Source: Lachnospiraceae bacterium MA2020 | GTDB taxonomy: Bacteria > Bacillota > Clostridia > Lachnospirales > Lachnospiraceae | DNA: 64,000 bases | NCBI GenBank assembly: GCA_000746015.1 | Contig: JQKK01000003.1 | Span: 226,213 to 290,212 of the forward strand | Direction of reading: 5' to 3' | Shown: piece by piece, positions 26,628 to 36,300 of the stretch | Layout of the letters: every line of letters begins with the position of its first letter | How positions within the stretch are numbered: position 1 is the stretch's first letter | Made by a program: the position numbers and the translations under genes | Notes under the pieces: model-generated | Seen by the model: only the letters and a program-made list of their open reading frames with translations | What the model was told of the DNA's origin: nothing | Database searches by the model: none

Positions 26628-28799
26628 TTATTCATTAGCTACAAGCTGTGTGTAGAGACCGTCGTGTGATATAAGCTGTCTATGTGTTCCATGTTCTAAG
26701 ATATATCCTTTGTTCATTACAATTATCTCGTCGGCATCGCGTATAGTTGAAAGCCTGTGCGCGATCATCAGACATTTGATACCTCTGTCAGTGATGGCTT
26801 TTACGACATTGTATTCTGTTTTAGCATCGAGTGCAGAAGTTGCTTCATCAAGGATTATTACAGATGGATTTTGCGCCAGCGCCCGTGCTATCTCAATACG
26901 CTGTCTCTGTCCTCCGGAGAAGTCTGTTCCATTTTCCAAAAGCATGGAATCATACCCTCTTGGACGGCTGATTATATCGTAATGGATCTGCGCATCACGA
27001 GCAGCCTTCTCAACCTCTTCATCGGTTATCTCATCATTCCACATGCGGATATTGTTGGCTATAGTATCTTCAAAAAGAGTGATCTCTTGATCGACAACTG
27101 CGACTGAGTGGGTAAGTACAGAGTGATCGATATCTTTGATAGAAATACCATCAAATAATATATCGCCGCTCCATGGACTATATAGACCTGAAAGCAGCTT
27201 GGCAATTGTTGATTTGCCGGAGCCTGAAGCACCTACAATGGCAACACAGCTGCCGGGACGGAGCAAAAGGCTAAAGTCATTTATAAGTGGCTTATCAAGT
27301 CTTGAGTAGCCAAAAACTATATTCTTCATTTCAACGAAACCGGATAGTTTATCGTTTTTACTGTTTGATCCGTCCTGTGAAGGCGAAAAGGCTTCTTTAT
27401 AATGCATTACATCTTCGATGCGCTCGATTTTTGATCGGATCTCCTGTGATGCCTGACTTGCAGAAATAAGCGAAGATATAGGAGAGTGCATTGCGCTTAA
27501 GAGTGCAAGGAAGGCTTGGATAGATCCTATAGTAAAATGCCGTTTGATGATCAGCACGATACCTATCATTAATATCAGTGCGTGGCATGTGGAGCTGATG
27601 ATCGCTGGATAAAGTATAGCTAGAGAATTAAGATAGGTATTTTTCTTTTTGTTTTCGAATATATTGGAATGAATATTATTCCACTGGCTTAAAAATCCAT
27701 CTTCAGCAGCTTCAGCCTTTATCGATTCGATCATTTCGATCCCGGATACGGTAGTGCTTGAAAGTATGCCTTCATCTCTCATCTGCACTCTTGTGACATT
27801 GATACGTTTAACGAGCAGGTGATTTACAAGCATGATATTTGCTGAGACGGATAGCAGTCCGATAAAAGTAAGTACTATATTGTATGAAGCCATAGCAACA
27901 ATGTAAAAGATCAGCATGACTGAATTTAGCATCAATGGGATAAATGTTTTTATTATCTCCTTTGAAATACTTTCATTATATCTTAGTCTTGTTTGAAGGT
28001 CGCCGGCGCCTCTCTGATCAAAAAATTCCATAGGCATGTGGAGCAGCTTTTTCATAAATGCGCTGCTGTCGTTCATTGCCATTCTTTCATCAAGCTTGAG
28101 GGAAAGAGCAGCATTTATCCATGAAATGATTATCTGCACAAGTGCAAATATCATGAAAAGGTGCAAAAATGTGTGAGTATGGGATGGACTGTTGCTGGCA
28201 AGAATATTATCAAAGAAATACTTTGAAAAGTAAGGAGAAATAATGCCAACAGTCGCTGCTATCAGTCCCGTGACAAAAGAAAAAGTAACGGCACGTTTTA
28301 GATGAAGAAGTCTTTTGATCGTGTATTGAAAAAGGCTTTCCTGCTTTCCATCGGCAACAAAGCTGTCATTGGGCTCAAAAAAAATGACAACCCCGGTAAA
28401 GGATTTCTTGAAAGTATCAAGACCTGTAGTAATACTGCCCTGAGCCGGATCGTTGATATATACAGTACCTTTGTCAAAACCACATAGTACAACGAAGTGC
28501 GCCTGCTCCCAATGTATTATGCATGGATAATAACCGGAAGAAAGTATCTCGTCTGCGGTCATTTTAAATGCAGCCGCCTCAAGACCGTATCCGAGCGCAG
28601 CACCTGCGATTTTGGCCGCAGAAGATCCGTCGCGTGAGACAGAACAGTCAGAACGTATCTGTTCAAGCGGCAGATATTTTCCAAAATACTGAGTTATCAT
28701 GCTTAGGCAGGCAGCGCCACATTCCTGGGCTTCCATTTGCATGACTACAGGTACTTTGGCTATTCCTTTATTGATGAGTTTACCGGTATTCTTATTCAT
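26628..28799 (-). CDS. Peptidase-containing ABC exporter (C39 leader peptidase, NHLM ABC1-like)
   Basis: A 723-aa bacteriocin-type exporter. Residues 14-140 form a C39 cysteine peptidase: QMEAQECGAACL (Cys27 catalytic), HFVVL His, and the INDPA Asp. The stretch ECGAACLSMI...PLEQIRSDC.VSRDGSSAAK is typical of the NHLM ABC1 group. Six membrane segments follow (about 170-450), then an ATPase (Walker A GASGSGKST, FSGGQRQR, VIILDEAT). It should cut leader peptides behind a double glycine while exporting them. There is no Shine-Dalgarno site before the ATG at 28799; a promoter lies directly upstream (28807-28836). Confidence 0.9.
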   Translation of the reverse strand: MNKNTGKLINKGIAKVPVVMQMEAQECGAACLSMITQYFGKYLPLEQIRSDCSVSRDGSSAAKIAGAALGYGLEAAAFKMTADEILSSGYYPCIIHWEQAHFVVLCGFDKGTVYINDPAQGSITTGLDTFKKSFTGVVIFFEPNDSFVADGKQESLFQYTIKRLLHLKRAVTFSFVTGLIAATVGIISPYFSKYFFDNILASNSPSHTHTFLHLFMIFALVQIIISWINAALSLKLDERMAMNDSSAFMKKLLHMPMEFFDQRGAGDLQTRLRYNESISKEIIKTFIPLMLNSVMLIFYIVAMASYNIVLTFIGLLSVSANIMLVNHLLVKRINVTRVQMRDEGILSSTTVSGIEMIESIKAEAAEDGFLSQWNNIHSNIFENKKKNTYLNSLAILYPAIISSTCHALILMIGIVLIIKRHFTIGSIQAFLALLSAMHSPISSLISASQASQEIRSKIERIEDVMHYKEAFSPSQDGSNSKNDKLSGFVEMKNIVFGYSRLDKPLINDFSLLLRPGSCVAIVGASGSGKSTIAKLLSGLYSPWSGDILFDGISIKDIDHSVLTHSVAVVDQEITLFEDTIANNIRMWNDEITDEEVEKAARDAQIHYDIISRPRGYDSMLLENGTDFSGGQRQRIEIARALAQNPSVIILDEATSALDAKTEYNVVKAITDRGIKCLMIAHRLSTIRDADEIIVMNKGYILEHGTHRQLISHDGLYTQLVANE

Positions 28800-28806
28800 A
28801 CGTATA

Positions 28807-28836
28807 ATTTTAAATCTGAAAAGGAGAATAAGTCAA
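28807..28836 (-). promoter_or_regulatory. Promoter of the peptide exporter, giving a near-leaderless mRNA
   Basis: On the minus strand TTGACT (28836-28831), an 18-bp spacer and TAAAAT (28812-28807). A normal start site 6-8 bp on would fall at about 28801-28799, at the ATG of the exporter. No ribosome site is present. Confidence 0.5.
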
Positions 28837-28995
28837 TCAGCACAAGGATTTCTAAGGTTTATTTTTAAGTACATGTTAAATATGCACAAATACAGCAAGT
28901 TGAAATTGTATAAAAAGCATAATACTAGACAAATTAAAGAAGAATATTCAAGAATTGTAAAAGGATTTTGTATGTTTTTTGAATAGACTATGAAC

Positions 28996-29038
28996 TATAA
29001 TCTTACATGTAAACAAAATACAGCCGACAAGAGTTGGC
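28996..29038 (+). promoter_or_regulatory. mgl -10 box and leader hairpin
   Basis: TATAAT at 28996-29001 without a good -35 box, then a small hairpin GCCGAC (29023-29028) / GTTGGC (29033-29038) ahead of the mglB ribosome site. Together with the divergent exporter promoter they share the 265-bp gap 28800-29064, which holds no other gene I could find. Confidence 0.4.
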
Positions 29039-29064
29039 AGACATGAAATTGGGAGGATTTACAA

Positions 29065-30270
29065 ATGAAAAGGAAAGTAGTCAGCATTCTTCTTTCAGCA
29101 GCTATGGCAACAACAATGCTTGCAGGTTGCGGCAGCAGCGCAAGCTCAACAGCATCACAGGCAGCAGACGCAGCAGCAGGTGCAGCTAGCGAAGCAGCAG
29201 GCGCAGCAAGCGAGGCAGCAGGTGCAGCTAGTGAAGCAGCAGATACAGTAGCAAGCGCAGCAAGCGAGGCAGCTACAGCAGCAGGCGAGTTTGCTAAGGC
29301 AGCAGCTGAGGCAGTTCCAGATTCTATCGAAGCTGATTCATCACTTGCTGATAAGAAGGTTGGCGTTTGTATTTATCAGTTCGCAGATAACTTCATGACA
29401 CTTTATAAGACAAAGCTTGAGGATTACCTCGTAGCTATGGGCTTCAGCAAGGACAACATCACATTTGCTGATGGCGCTAACGATCAGGGTACACAGACAG
29501 GTCAGATCGACAACTTCATCGCTGATAACGTAGATGTACTTATCATCAACCCAGTTAACTCTTCATCTGCTTCAACAATCACAGATAAGGTTACAGCTGC
29601 AGGTATTCCACTTGTTTACATCAACCGTGAGCCAGATGCTTCTGAGGAGCAGAGATGGGCAGACGAGAGCATGAACGTTACATATGTTGGATGTGATGCT
29701 CGTCAGTCAGGTACAATGCAGGGTGAGATCATTTCTGATCTTGGTCTTGACAAGATTGACTTCAACGGCAACGGCAAGGTTGATTACATCATGATCAAGG
29801 GTGACCCAGAGAACGTTGACGCTCAGTATCGTACAGAGTTCTCAGTTAAGGCTCTTCAGGATGCAGGTCTTGAGGTTGAGTGCCTTGACGAAGAAGTTGG
29901 TATGTGGGATCAGGCTACAGCACAGGGTCTTGTAGCTAACGCACTTTCTGCTCATCCTGAGACAGAAGTTGTATTCTGCAACAACGATGCAATGGGACTT
30001 GGCGCACTTCAGGCTATCGAGGCTGCTGGCAAGACAGTTAACAAGGACATCTATCTTGTAGGTGTTGATGCTCTTACAGAGGCTCTTGAGGACGTTAAGG
30101 CTGACAAGTTCACAGGTACAGTATTCAACGATCACTTTGCACAGGCTTACAATGCAGCATATGCAGCTAAGCAGTTCGTAACAGGCGGCAGCAACGCTCA
30201 GTACATCGGATGTGACTATGTAAAGGTTACAACTGACAACGTTGATGACATCCTTGCAAAGGTACAGTAA
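29065..30270 (+). CDS. mglB: Galactose/glucose-binding lipoprotein MglB
   Basis: Substrate-binding lipoprotein of the mgl importer, 401 aa. Signal peptide with lipobox LAGC (Cys22). Residues about 23-80 form an Ala/Ser/Glu linker with repeated AASEAAG units. The sugar-binding domain starts near residue 93 (KKVGVCIYQFADNFM) and includes a calcium-loop-like DFNGNGKVDY and NNDAMGLGALQAI, as in MglB/RbsB-type proteins. Codon choice is strongly biased (AAC, TTC, ATC, CTT), unlike several neighbours, suggesting high expression. First gene of mglBAC; hairpins separate it from mglA. Confidence 0.93.
   Translation: MKRKVVSILLSAAMATTMLAGCGSSASSTASQAADAAAGAASEAAGAASEAAGAASEAADTVASAASEAATAAGEFAKAAAEAVPDSIEADSSLADKKVGVCIYQFADNFMTLYKTKLEDYLVAMGFSKDNITFADGANDQGTQTGQIDNFIADNVDVLIINPVNSSSASTITDKVTAAGIPLVYINREPDASEEQRWADESMNVTYVGCDARQSGTMQGEIISDLGLDKIDFNGNGKVDYIMIKGDPENVDAQYRTEFSVKALQDAGLEVECLDEEVGMWDQATAQGLVANALSAHPETEVVFCNNDAMGLGALQAIEAAGKTVNKDIYLVGVDALTEALEDVKADKFTGTVFNDHFAQAYNAAYAAKQFVTGGSNAQYIGCDYVKVTTDNVDDILAKVQ
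29140..29290 (+). repeat. Ala-Ser-Glu coding repeats in the MglB linker
   Basis: Degenerate repeats of gcagcnagcgargcagcaggt encode AASEAAG four to five times between the lipidated cysteine and the binding domain. Confidence 0.7.
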
Positions 30271-30282
30271 TTAATCAGATAT

Positions 30283-30304
30283 TTTAAGATTCGAAAATCT
30301 TAAA
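30283..30304 (+). other. Perfect hairpin in the mglB-mglA gap
   Basis: TTTAAGATT (30283-30291), loop CGAA, AATCTTAAA (30296-30304). It lies 13 bp after the mglB stop and has no T-run, so it may protect the 3' end of mglB mRNA. Confidence 0.6.
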
Positions 30305-30322
30305 GCACGTGAGTGCGATAGG

Positions 30323-30358
30323 GGTGCGGATTTGAAATATGATCCGCACCTCATTTCG
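30323..30358 (+). terminator. Second hairpin in the mglB-mglA gap, likely partial terminator
   Basis: GGTGCGGAT (30323-30331) / ATCCGCACC (30342-30350), perfect 9 bp, followed by TCATTTCG. The weak T-tract would let some transcription reach mglAC, giving more binding protein than membrane subunits. Confidence 0.6.
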
Positions 30359-30437
30359 ACGAAACATTTATGGAATTTCGTCATAAAAAAGTTCAAGAAG
30401 ACTAAAAAAGATCAAATGCAAAACAGGAGGAGATATT

Positions 30438-31988
30438 ATGGAAGGAAATGCGGCAACGCCCGAATACAGACTTGAATTAAAGGGCATCTGCAAATACTTT
30501 CCGGGTGTAAAGGCTCTTGATGGTGTTGAGTTGCACTTAAGACCAGGCAAGGTACTCGCACTTATGGGTGAAAATGGTGCTGGTAAGTCCACACTTATGA
30601 AGTGTTTGTTTGGAATTTACCACGCAGATGCCGGAGAGATATGGCTTGAGGGAAAGAAGATTGAGGTACATAACCCTGATGAAGCGAGAGAGCTTGGTAT
30701 AGCGATGGTGCATCAGGAGCTTCAGCCAGTCCTTGACAGAAGTATCGGTGAAAATATGTATCTTGGAAGATTCCCGGTACATAAGTATGGCCCGCTTCAG
30801 GTAATCGATCACAAGAAGATGTATGAAGAGTCAGAAAAGTGGCTTAAGGATCTTGGCCTTGACTTCGATCCAAGAGCAAAGCTTTCAACACTGTCTATCG
30901 GACAGATGCAGTCAGTAGAAATCGCAAAGGCAGTTTCACAGAATGCAAAGGTTGTAATCTTCGATGAGCCTACATCATCTCTTTCAGATAAAGAAGTAGA
31001 GAACCTTTTCCGTATAATGAATGATCTTCGTGACAGAGGAGTTTCAATGGTCTACATCTCACATAAGATGGATGAGATCAAGCGTATCGCAGATGATGTA
31101 CAGATCATGCGAGATGGTACATATATCGGTACATGGCCAGCAGCAGAGATGACAATAGAGCAGATCATTGCAAAGATGGTTGGTCGTGAGCTTACTAACG
31201 TATATCCACACAGGACTAATGTTCCTGGAGATATCATAATGGAAGTTAAGCATCTTTCTTCCATCAATCCAAAGTCATTCCAGGATGTATCTTTCACACT
31301 TAGAAAGGGTGAGATACTTGGATTTGGAGGATTGGTAGGTGCACAGAGAACAGAGCTTATGGAAGGTATCTTCGGCGTAAGAACTGTTGCATCAGGTGAA
31401 GTATGGATCAATGGTAAGCAGGTAAAGATCAAGAAACCTGCAGATGCTATGAAGGCTGGTATTGGTCTTATCACAGAGGATAGACGTGGAAGCGGTATCT
31501 TCGGATGTCTTTCAATCAAGGACAACGTTGGTATTTCTATCTATAATAAGTACCTCAACGCAGGTATCGCACTTGATCATCCAAAGATCAACAAGATCGT
31601 TGATGACTCAATTAAGCAGCTGTCGATCAAGACTCCAAGCATGAATGAGCACATCGTAAATCTTTCCGGTGGTAACCAGCAGAAGGTTATCGTTTCAAGA
31701 TGGCTTGCAAATGATCCTGATATCCTTATCATGGATGAGCCTACACGTGGTATCGACGTAGGTGCTAAATCTGAGATATACGATATCATGGCAGATCTTG
31801 CAAAGCAGGGTAAAGCGATCATCATGATATCTTCTGAAATGGCTGAGCTTCTCGGTATGTCTGACAGACTCTATGTAATGTGTAATGGTAAGATCAGAGG
31901 CGAGATAAGCGACAACCACGAGATGACTCAGGAAAGAGTTATGGCATTTGCAACTCAGTTCAACGATAAAAACAATGCTACAGCATAA
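30438..31988 (+). CDS. mglA: Galactose/methyl-galactoside ABC ATPase MglA
   Basis: Double ATPase of the sugar importer, 516 aa. The first domain has GENGAGKSTL, LSIGQMQSVEIAKA and VVIFDEPTSSLS. The second has LRKGEILGFGGLVGAQRTELM in place of a normal Walker A, then LSGGNQQKVIVSRWL and ILIMDEPTRGID, the usual asymmetry of MglA/RbsA. The ribosome site is AGGAGG. Member of mglBAC. Confidence 0.95.
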   Translation: MEGNAATPEYRLELKGICKYFPGVKALDGVELHLRPGKVLALMGENGAGKSTLMKCLFGIYHADAGEIWLEGKKIEVHNPDEARELGIAMVHQELQPVLDRSIGENMYLGRFPVHKYGPLQVIDHKKMYEESEKWLKDLGLDFDPRAKLSTLSIGQMQSVEIAKAVSQNAKVVIFDEPTSSLSDKEVENLFRIMNDLRDRGVSMVYISHKMDEIKRIADDVQIMRDGTYIGTWPAAEMTIEQIIAKMVGRELTNVYPHRTNVPGDIIMEVKHLSSINPKSFQDVSFTLRKGEILGFGGLVGAQRTELMEGIFGVRTVASGEVWINGKQVKIKKPADAMKAGIGLITEDRRGSGIFGCLSIKDNVGISIYNKYLNAGIALDHPKINKIVDDSIKQLSIKTPSMNEHIVNLSGGNQQKVIVSRWLANDPDILIMDEPTRGIDVGAKSEIYDIMADLAKQGKAIIMISSEMAELLGMSDRLYVMCNGKIRGEISDNHEMTQERVMAFATQFNDKNNATA

Positions 31989-32019
31989 TTAATAACTGAT
32001 AAAAGAATGGAGCAGAAAA

Positions 32020-33015
32020 ATGGAAAAGGCTAATAACAAAAAAGTCACCGATTTTCTTATCAACAACGGTGTAATCATAATCATGTTTATCTTGGTAATC
32101 TATACATGTATAGCATCACCAAACTTCCTTTCAACAAATAACTTCATGAATATCCTCATGAATATGTCATTCCGTCTTGTAATCGCACTTGGTATTGCAG
32201 GATGTGTTATCACAGCAGGTTGTGACCTTTCAGCAGGTCGTATGATCGGTCTCGGCGGATGTATCGCAGGTACACTCCTTCAGAAGCTTGACTACTCAGG
32301 TAAGTTTGCAATGTTCAAGGAAATGCCACCTCTTAATCCTTTCCTTGCATTACTTGTAGTAATCCTTATCACAGGTTTCTTTGGTGCTATCACAGGTTTC
32401 TTCATTGCATACCTTCATGTACCACCATTCATCGCAACACTTGCTATGATGGAAATCGTTTATGGTCTTGATCTTATCTACACAGGTGCTACACCACTTG
32501 GTGGATTCACAACAGAGTACACAACATGGGCTACAGGAAGATTCCTTGGTGTAAACTTCCTTATCTGGATCGCTTTGATAGTAGCTGCTATCACATGGTT
32601 CATCTTCAACATGACTCGTCATGGTAAGTATATGTATGCTATCGGTGGTAACCCGGTTGCAGCAGAAGTTGCCGGTGTTCCTGTTAAGACAACACTCCTT
32701 CTCATCTACATGAAGGCAGCTATGTTCTATGGACTTGCAGGATTCATGCTTGGCGCAAAGTCAGGTGGTGCATCAGTTAACCTTGGTCTTGGTTACGAGA
32801 TGGAAGCTATCGCAGCATGTACAATCGGTGGTGTATCAGTTACAGGTGGACGTGGTAAGGTTTCATCAGCATTCATCGGCGTTGCAGTATTCGAGCTCAT
32901 GAAGGCAGCTCTCCAGTACCTTGGAGTAAACCCAAATGCTCAGTACATCGCACTCGGCGTAGTAATCTTCATCGCTATCTCACTTGATATTCGTAAGTAT
33001 GTAGCTAAAAAGTGA
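32020..33015 (+). CDS. mglC: Galactose/methyl-galactoside ABC permease MglC
   Basis: Sugar permease of the RbsC/MglC family, 331 aa with about eight to ten membrane segments. Signature: AIAACTIGGVSVTGGRGKVSSAFIG, preceded by IGGNPVAAEVAGVPV. It follows mglA by 31 bp. Its codon use is as strongly biased as that of mglB. Two related hairpins and a terminator follow. Confidence 0.95.
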   Translation: MEKANNKKVTDFLINNGVIIIMFILVIYTCIASPNFLSTNNFMNILMNMSFRLVIALGIAGCVITAGCDLSAGRMIGLGGCIAGTLLQKLDYSGKFAMFKEMPPLNPFLALLVVILITGFFGAITGFFIAYLHVPPFIATLAMMEIVYGLDLIYTGATPLGGFTTEYTTWATGRFLGVNFLIWIALIVAAITWFIFNMTRHGKYMYAIGGNPVAAEVAGVPVKTTLLLIYMKAAMFYGLAGFMLGAKSGGASVNLGLGYEMEAIAACTIGGVSVTGGRGKVSSAFIGVAVFELMKAALQYLGVNPNAQYIALGVVIFIAISLDIRKYVAKK

Positions 33016-33016
33016 T

Positions 33017-33105
33017 GACTTAGCGAGGTATTCCACGAGCTTAGTCAGAACTTTCCCCAAGGTTCTTAGCGAGGTTATTTCGAGCTTAGAACCTGTGGGG
33101 CAAGT
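33017..33105 (+). repeat. Two tandem, related stem-loops after mglC
   Basis: Hairpin 1 is TGACTTAGC...GCTTAGTCA (about 33016-33047). Hairpin 2 is longer, with arms ACTTTCCCCAAGGTTCTTAGC (33050-33070) and GCTTAGAACCTGTGGGGCAAGT (33084-33105). Both share the apical part TTAGCGAGGT...CGAGCTTAG with the same T-T mismatch, so one probably arose from the other. Confidence 0.65.
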
Positions 33106-33119
33106 AATCAGCAAAAATC

Positions 33120-33163
33120 AGATCCATCCTCCCAGCGAGGATGGATCTTTTATGTCTTTTTTT
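33120..33163 (+). terminator. Rho-independent terminator of mglBAC
   Basis: GATCCATCCTC (33121-33131) / GAGGATGGATC (33137-33147), perfect 11 bp with a 5-nt loop, followed by TTTTATGTCTTTTTTTT. Confidence 0.92.
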
Positions 33164-33186
33164 TAATACAATTCATTGCATAAAAT

Positions 33187-33215
33187 TTGAAATATTTGTA
33201 ACAAAAGTGTATAAT
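33187..33215 (+). promoter_or_regulatory. Sigma-A promoter of the VWA/metzincin gene
   Basis: TTGAAA (33187-33192), 17-bp spacer, TATAAT (33210-33215), about 100 bp ahead of the TTG start, leaving a 5' UTR of roughly 95 nt. Confidence 0.7.
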
Positions 33216-33315
33216 ATATGTCGATTTTGAATTCTATTATGGGGAAAGGAGGATACTTGGGAGCAGGTTCAATTAAAATCAATTACTAGTTATATGTAGG
33301 GAAAGGTGGAAAATA

Positions 33316-36300
33316 TTGAGGAACAAGAGATTACTTTCGCTGCTCATTAGCGCATCTCTTATCGTTGGTCAGATGGGACTGACCGGGGTTTATGCAGCGG
33401 AAACAACAGGAGATGAAGTAGTAACTTATGAAGAGGCAGGATTTGAGAAGCCTGCTGAAGTTGCAGAAGATGAGACAGATGCTGCTGTCAATGATGAAGT
33501 GACAGAGCAGGAAAAGTCAGAAGAAGCTGAAAATGATGCAAACAGCAATGATCCAAATGCTGTAACAGAGTACCTGCCGGAGCCTACAGCACCGGACTTC
33601 GCTCATAACAGAGTAAGAGTTATGGCTGATGGTGAAGGTGAAGAAGTAAAAAAAGCTGATATAGCTTTTGTTATTGATACTACAGGTTCTATGAGTGGAG
33701 CTATCAGATCTGTAAGTATGAACCTTTCATACTTTATCGATATCCTTGAAACTAAGGGCATTGATCTTCACATGTCTGTAATAGATTACAGGGATATCTT
33801 TGTAGATGGTCCTGATTCTACAGTTATCCACCATTATCCAAGCGGCGACAGCGTAAGCCGTGATGATGCAGATGATACAGATTCTTATTATAAAAAGAAT
33901 AAGTACTCAGTTAGTGAAGGTGAGATCTGGACAGTCAGCGGCGGAGATGTAAAAGATGACCTTGATTACCTTTCACATCATGTAAATGGCGGTGGTGATA
34001 CACCTGAAACACCTACTGACGCGCTTCAGAAGCTTACTGTTGCAGACTATGGATGGAGAGATGATGCTCATAAGTTTGCTTTCCTTCTTACAGATGCTGG
34101 TTACAAGGTAAGCGCAAACAGTTATGACTATTATAGAAAAACACTTTCTGAGAATATCCTTCCTGATGCTGATGCAATGGCATCTATTCTTAGAAGTAAT
34201 GATATCAAGACAACTGTTGTATCTCACAGATCATATGAGGATGATTACGAGCCGCTTTACAGACTTACAGGCGGTAAGTTCATCGATATCAGCTCAAAAG
34301 ACTGGTATCTTACAATGGTTAAGATCGCAGGCTGGATCGTTTCCGGAACTTCAGACAGAGACGGTGATGGTCTTTTGGATGAGTGGGAGATCCACGGCAT
34401 GACAAAGGAAAAGGACGGAGTGGACCTTGACCTTCCTGGCATGGGCGCAGATCCTGATGTACCTGATGTATTTGTAGAGGTAGATTATTTCGAAGATACA
34501 GTAAATGGTATATCACTTAAGCCTGACAGATCAGCACTTAGAACAGTTTACCAGTCATTTAAGGATCATGGTATCAATCTTCATATTGATGCAGGTTTTG
34601 ATTCTGTTGACTATGTAACAGGAAAAATATGGGGCGACAAGTCCGGAAGTGGTGCTATTGCAAAGTATTCTACAGACTATGACAGCGATGTAGCTGTAAA
34701 CTTCAAAAAGGCATTCCCTCTTGGATACAACTATTCAAACTGGAACAGACTTGCGCTTGACAATTTCGATAAGAACAGATGGAATACATTCAGATACTGC
34801 GTATTTATGAATAAGTGGGGAACTGGTTCATCAACAACTGGTACCGGTTCAACAGGTATCGCAGAGGATATCCCAGGTCAGTTCTTTATAGTAGCTGATG
34901 CAGGTACTTTAAGTGGAAATAGACTTTCAGGAGGTCTTTCAGACCTTGGTTCAACTGCTGTAGCAGGAACATTTATGCATGAGCTTGGACATACACTTGG
35001 TCTTAGCCACGGTGGTGTTGATACTGATTCAATGGTAAAGGATCATACACAGTATAAGTCAAATTACCTCAGCGTAATGAACTATCTCTTCCAGTTCTCT
35101 GGTCTCGTTGGCTCAAATGAGGTGAACTATTCAGATTGGAAGCTTCCTGCACTTGATGAGGCAGCACTTGTTGAAAGTGACGGATTTGATCCTGCTGGAA
35201 TTACAGTTTCACACAATCTTGGAACAAAGTATTACGATGCTAAAACAGGCAAGGCTGTTGCTGTAGAGTCAATCGCAAAGAAAGCTGTTGACCTTGATGG
35301 AGATGGAGATACAAATGGAACTGTATCTATTGATCTTAATAATGACAGCAATATAAGCGTTTTGAAATCTTCAGGCTCTGACTGGGACAACATAGTATTT
35401 ATGGGTGGTCTTGTTGGCGGACTTGGAGAAGAAGTTGATGCAGCTAAGGAAAATGTTCTTAAGAAGAATGATAAAGTTGCTGATTCTCTTGAAAATGAGA
35501 TTCCTTTAGATGATGCTATTGCAGCAGATCTTACAGTGAATCCTGGTACATGCACAATAGGTACAGTTCTTCCTTCAAAGGCATTTACAGGACTTAACGG
35601 ACAGACACTCAGCATATCAATTAACAGTATTACAAATAAGGATGCTGAAGTAACACTTAAGGTTGAGTCTGATCTTGTTGGTGGAGCAAAGGAGCAGAAG
35701 GTTGCCCTTAAGGCTAGGGAGAAGGTTACAGCTACTGTTGAGATTCCTTCAAATGTGACAGTAGGAAGTCATGAAGTAAAGATCACAGCTACAGATGCTG
35801 ATGGCAGAGAAGCATTAAAGACAGTTACAGTTGTTGTAGAAGATCCTAAGAAGGCAAGTGTTGCATATGACGGTGAGTTTGACCTTGGCACTATCAGCTT
35901 AAATGGTGCAGCAAGCGGAAACCAGATTACATGGAAGTCTCTTGATACAAAGATCGCTACAGTAAACGGAACAAAGGCTAAGGGAGTAATGCCTGGTAAC
36001 GCAGGTATCATTGCTTATGTTGGTGATGATGCAGTGGGCGCAGTATTGCTTTCTGTTGGTTCCGACCTTACAGGTACTGAATTAACAGCAGGTGCTGCAG
36101 CATACAAGGTATATGTTACAACTGAAGTTTCAGCAAATGGTAAGAAGCACTTTGAGAAGGGCCGCGGCTCAGAAGCAAAGAAAAAGACCTATGATGTTAC
36201 AGTTCTTGTATTCAGAGATGGTCAGCTTCTTGCACAGTCAGCCTATAAGACAAAGTTCAAGAAGAATAAGAAGGCAGGTATAGGTACAGTTACAGTTAAG

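Noticed and set aside
28699..28986. Plus-strand 95-codon frame in the exporter-mgl gap, considered as cargo peptide
   Set aside because: It begins inside the exporter gene on the other strand, lacks a GG leader and has no ribosome site.
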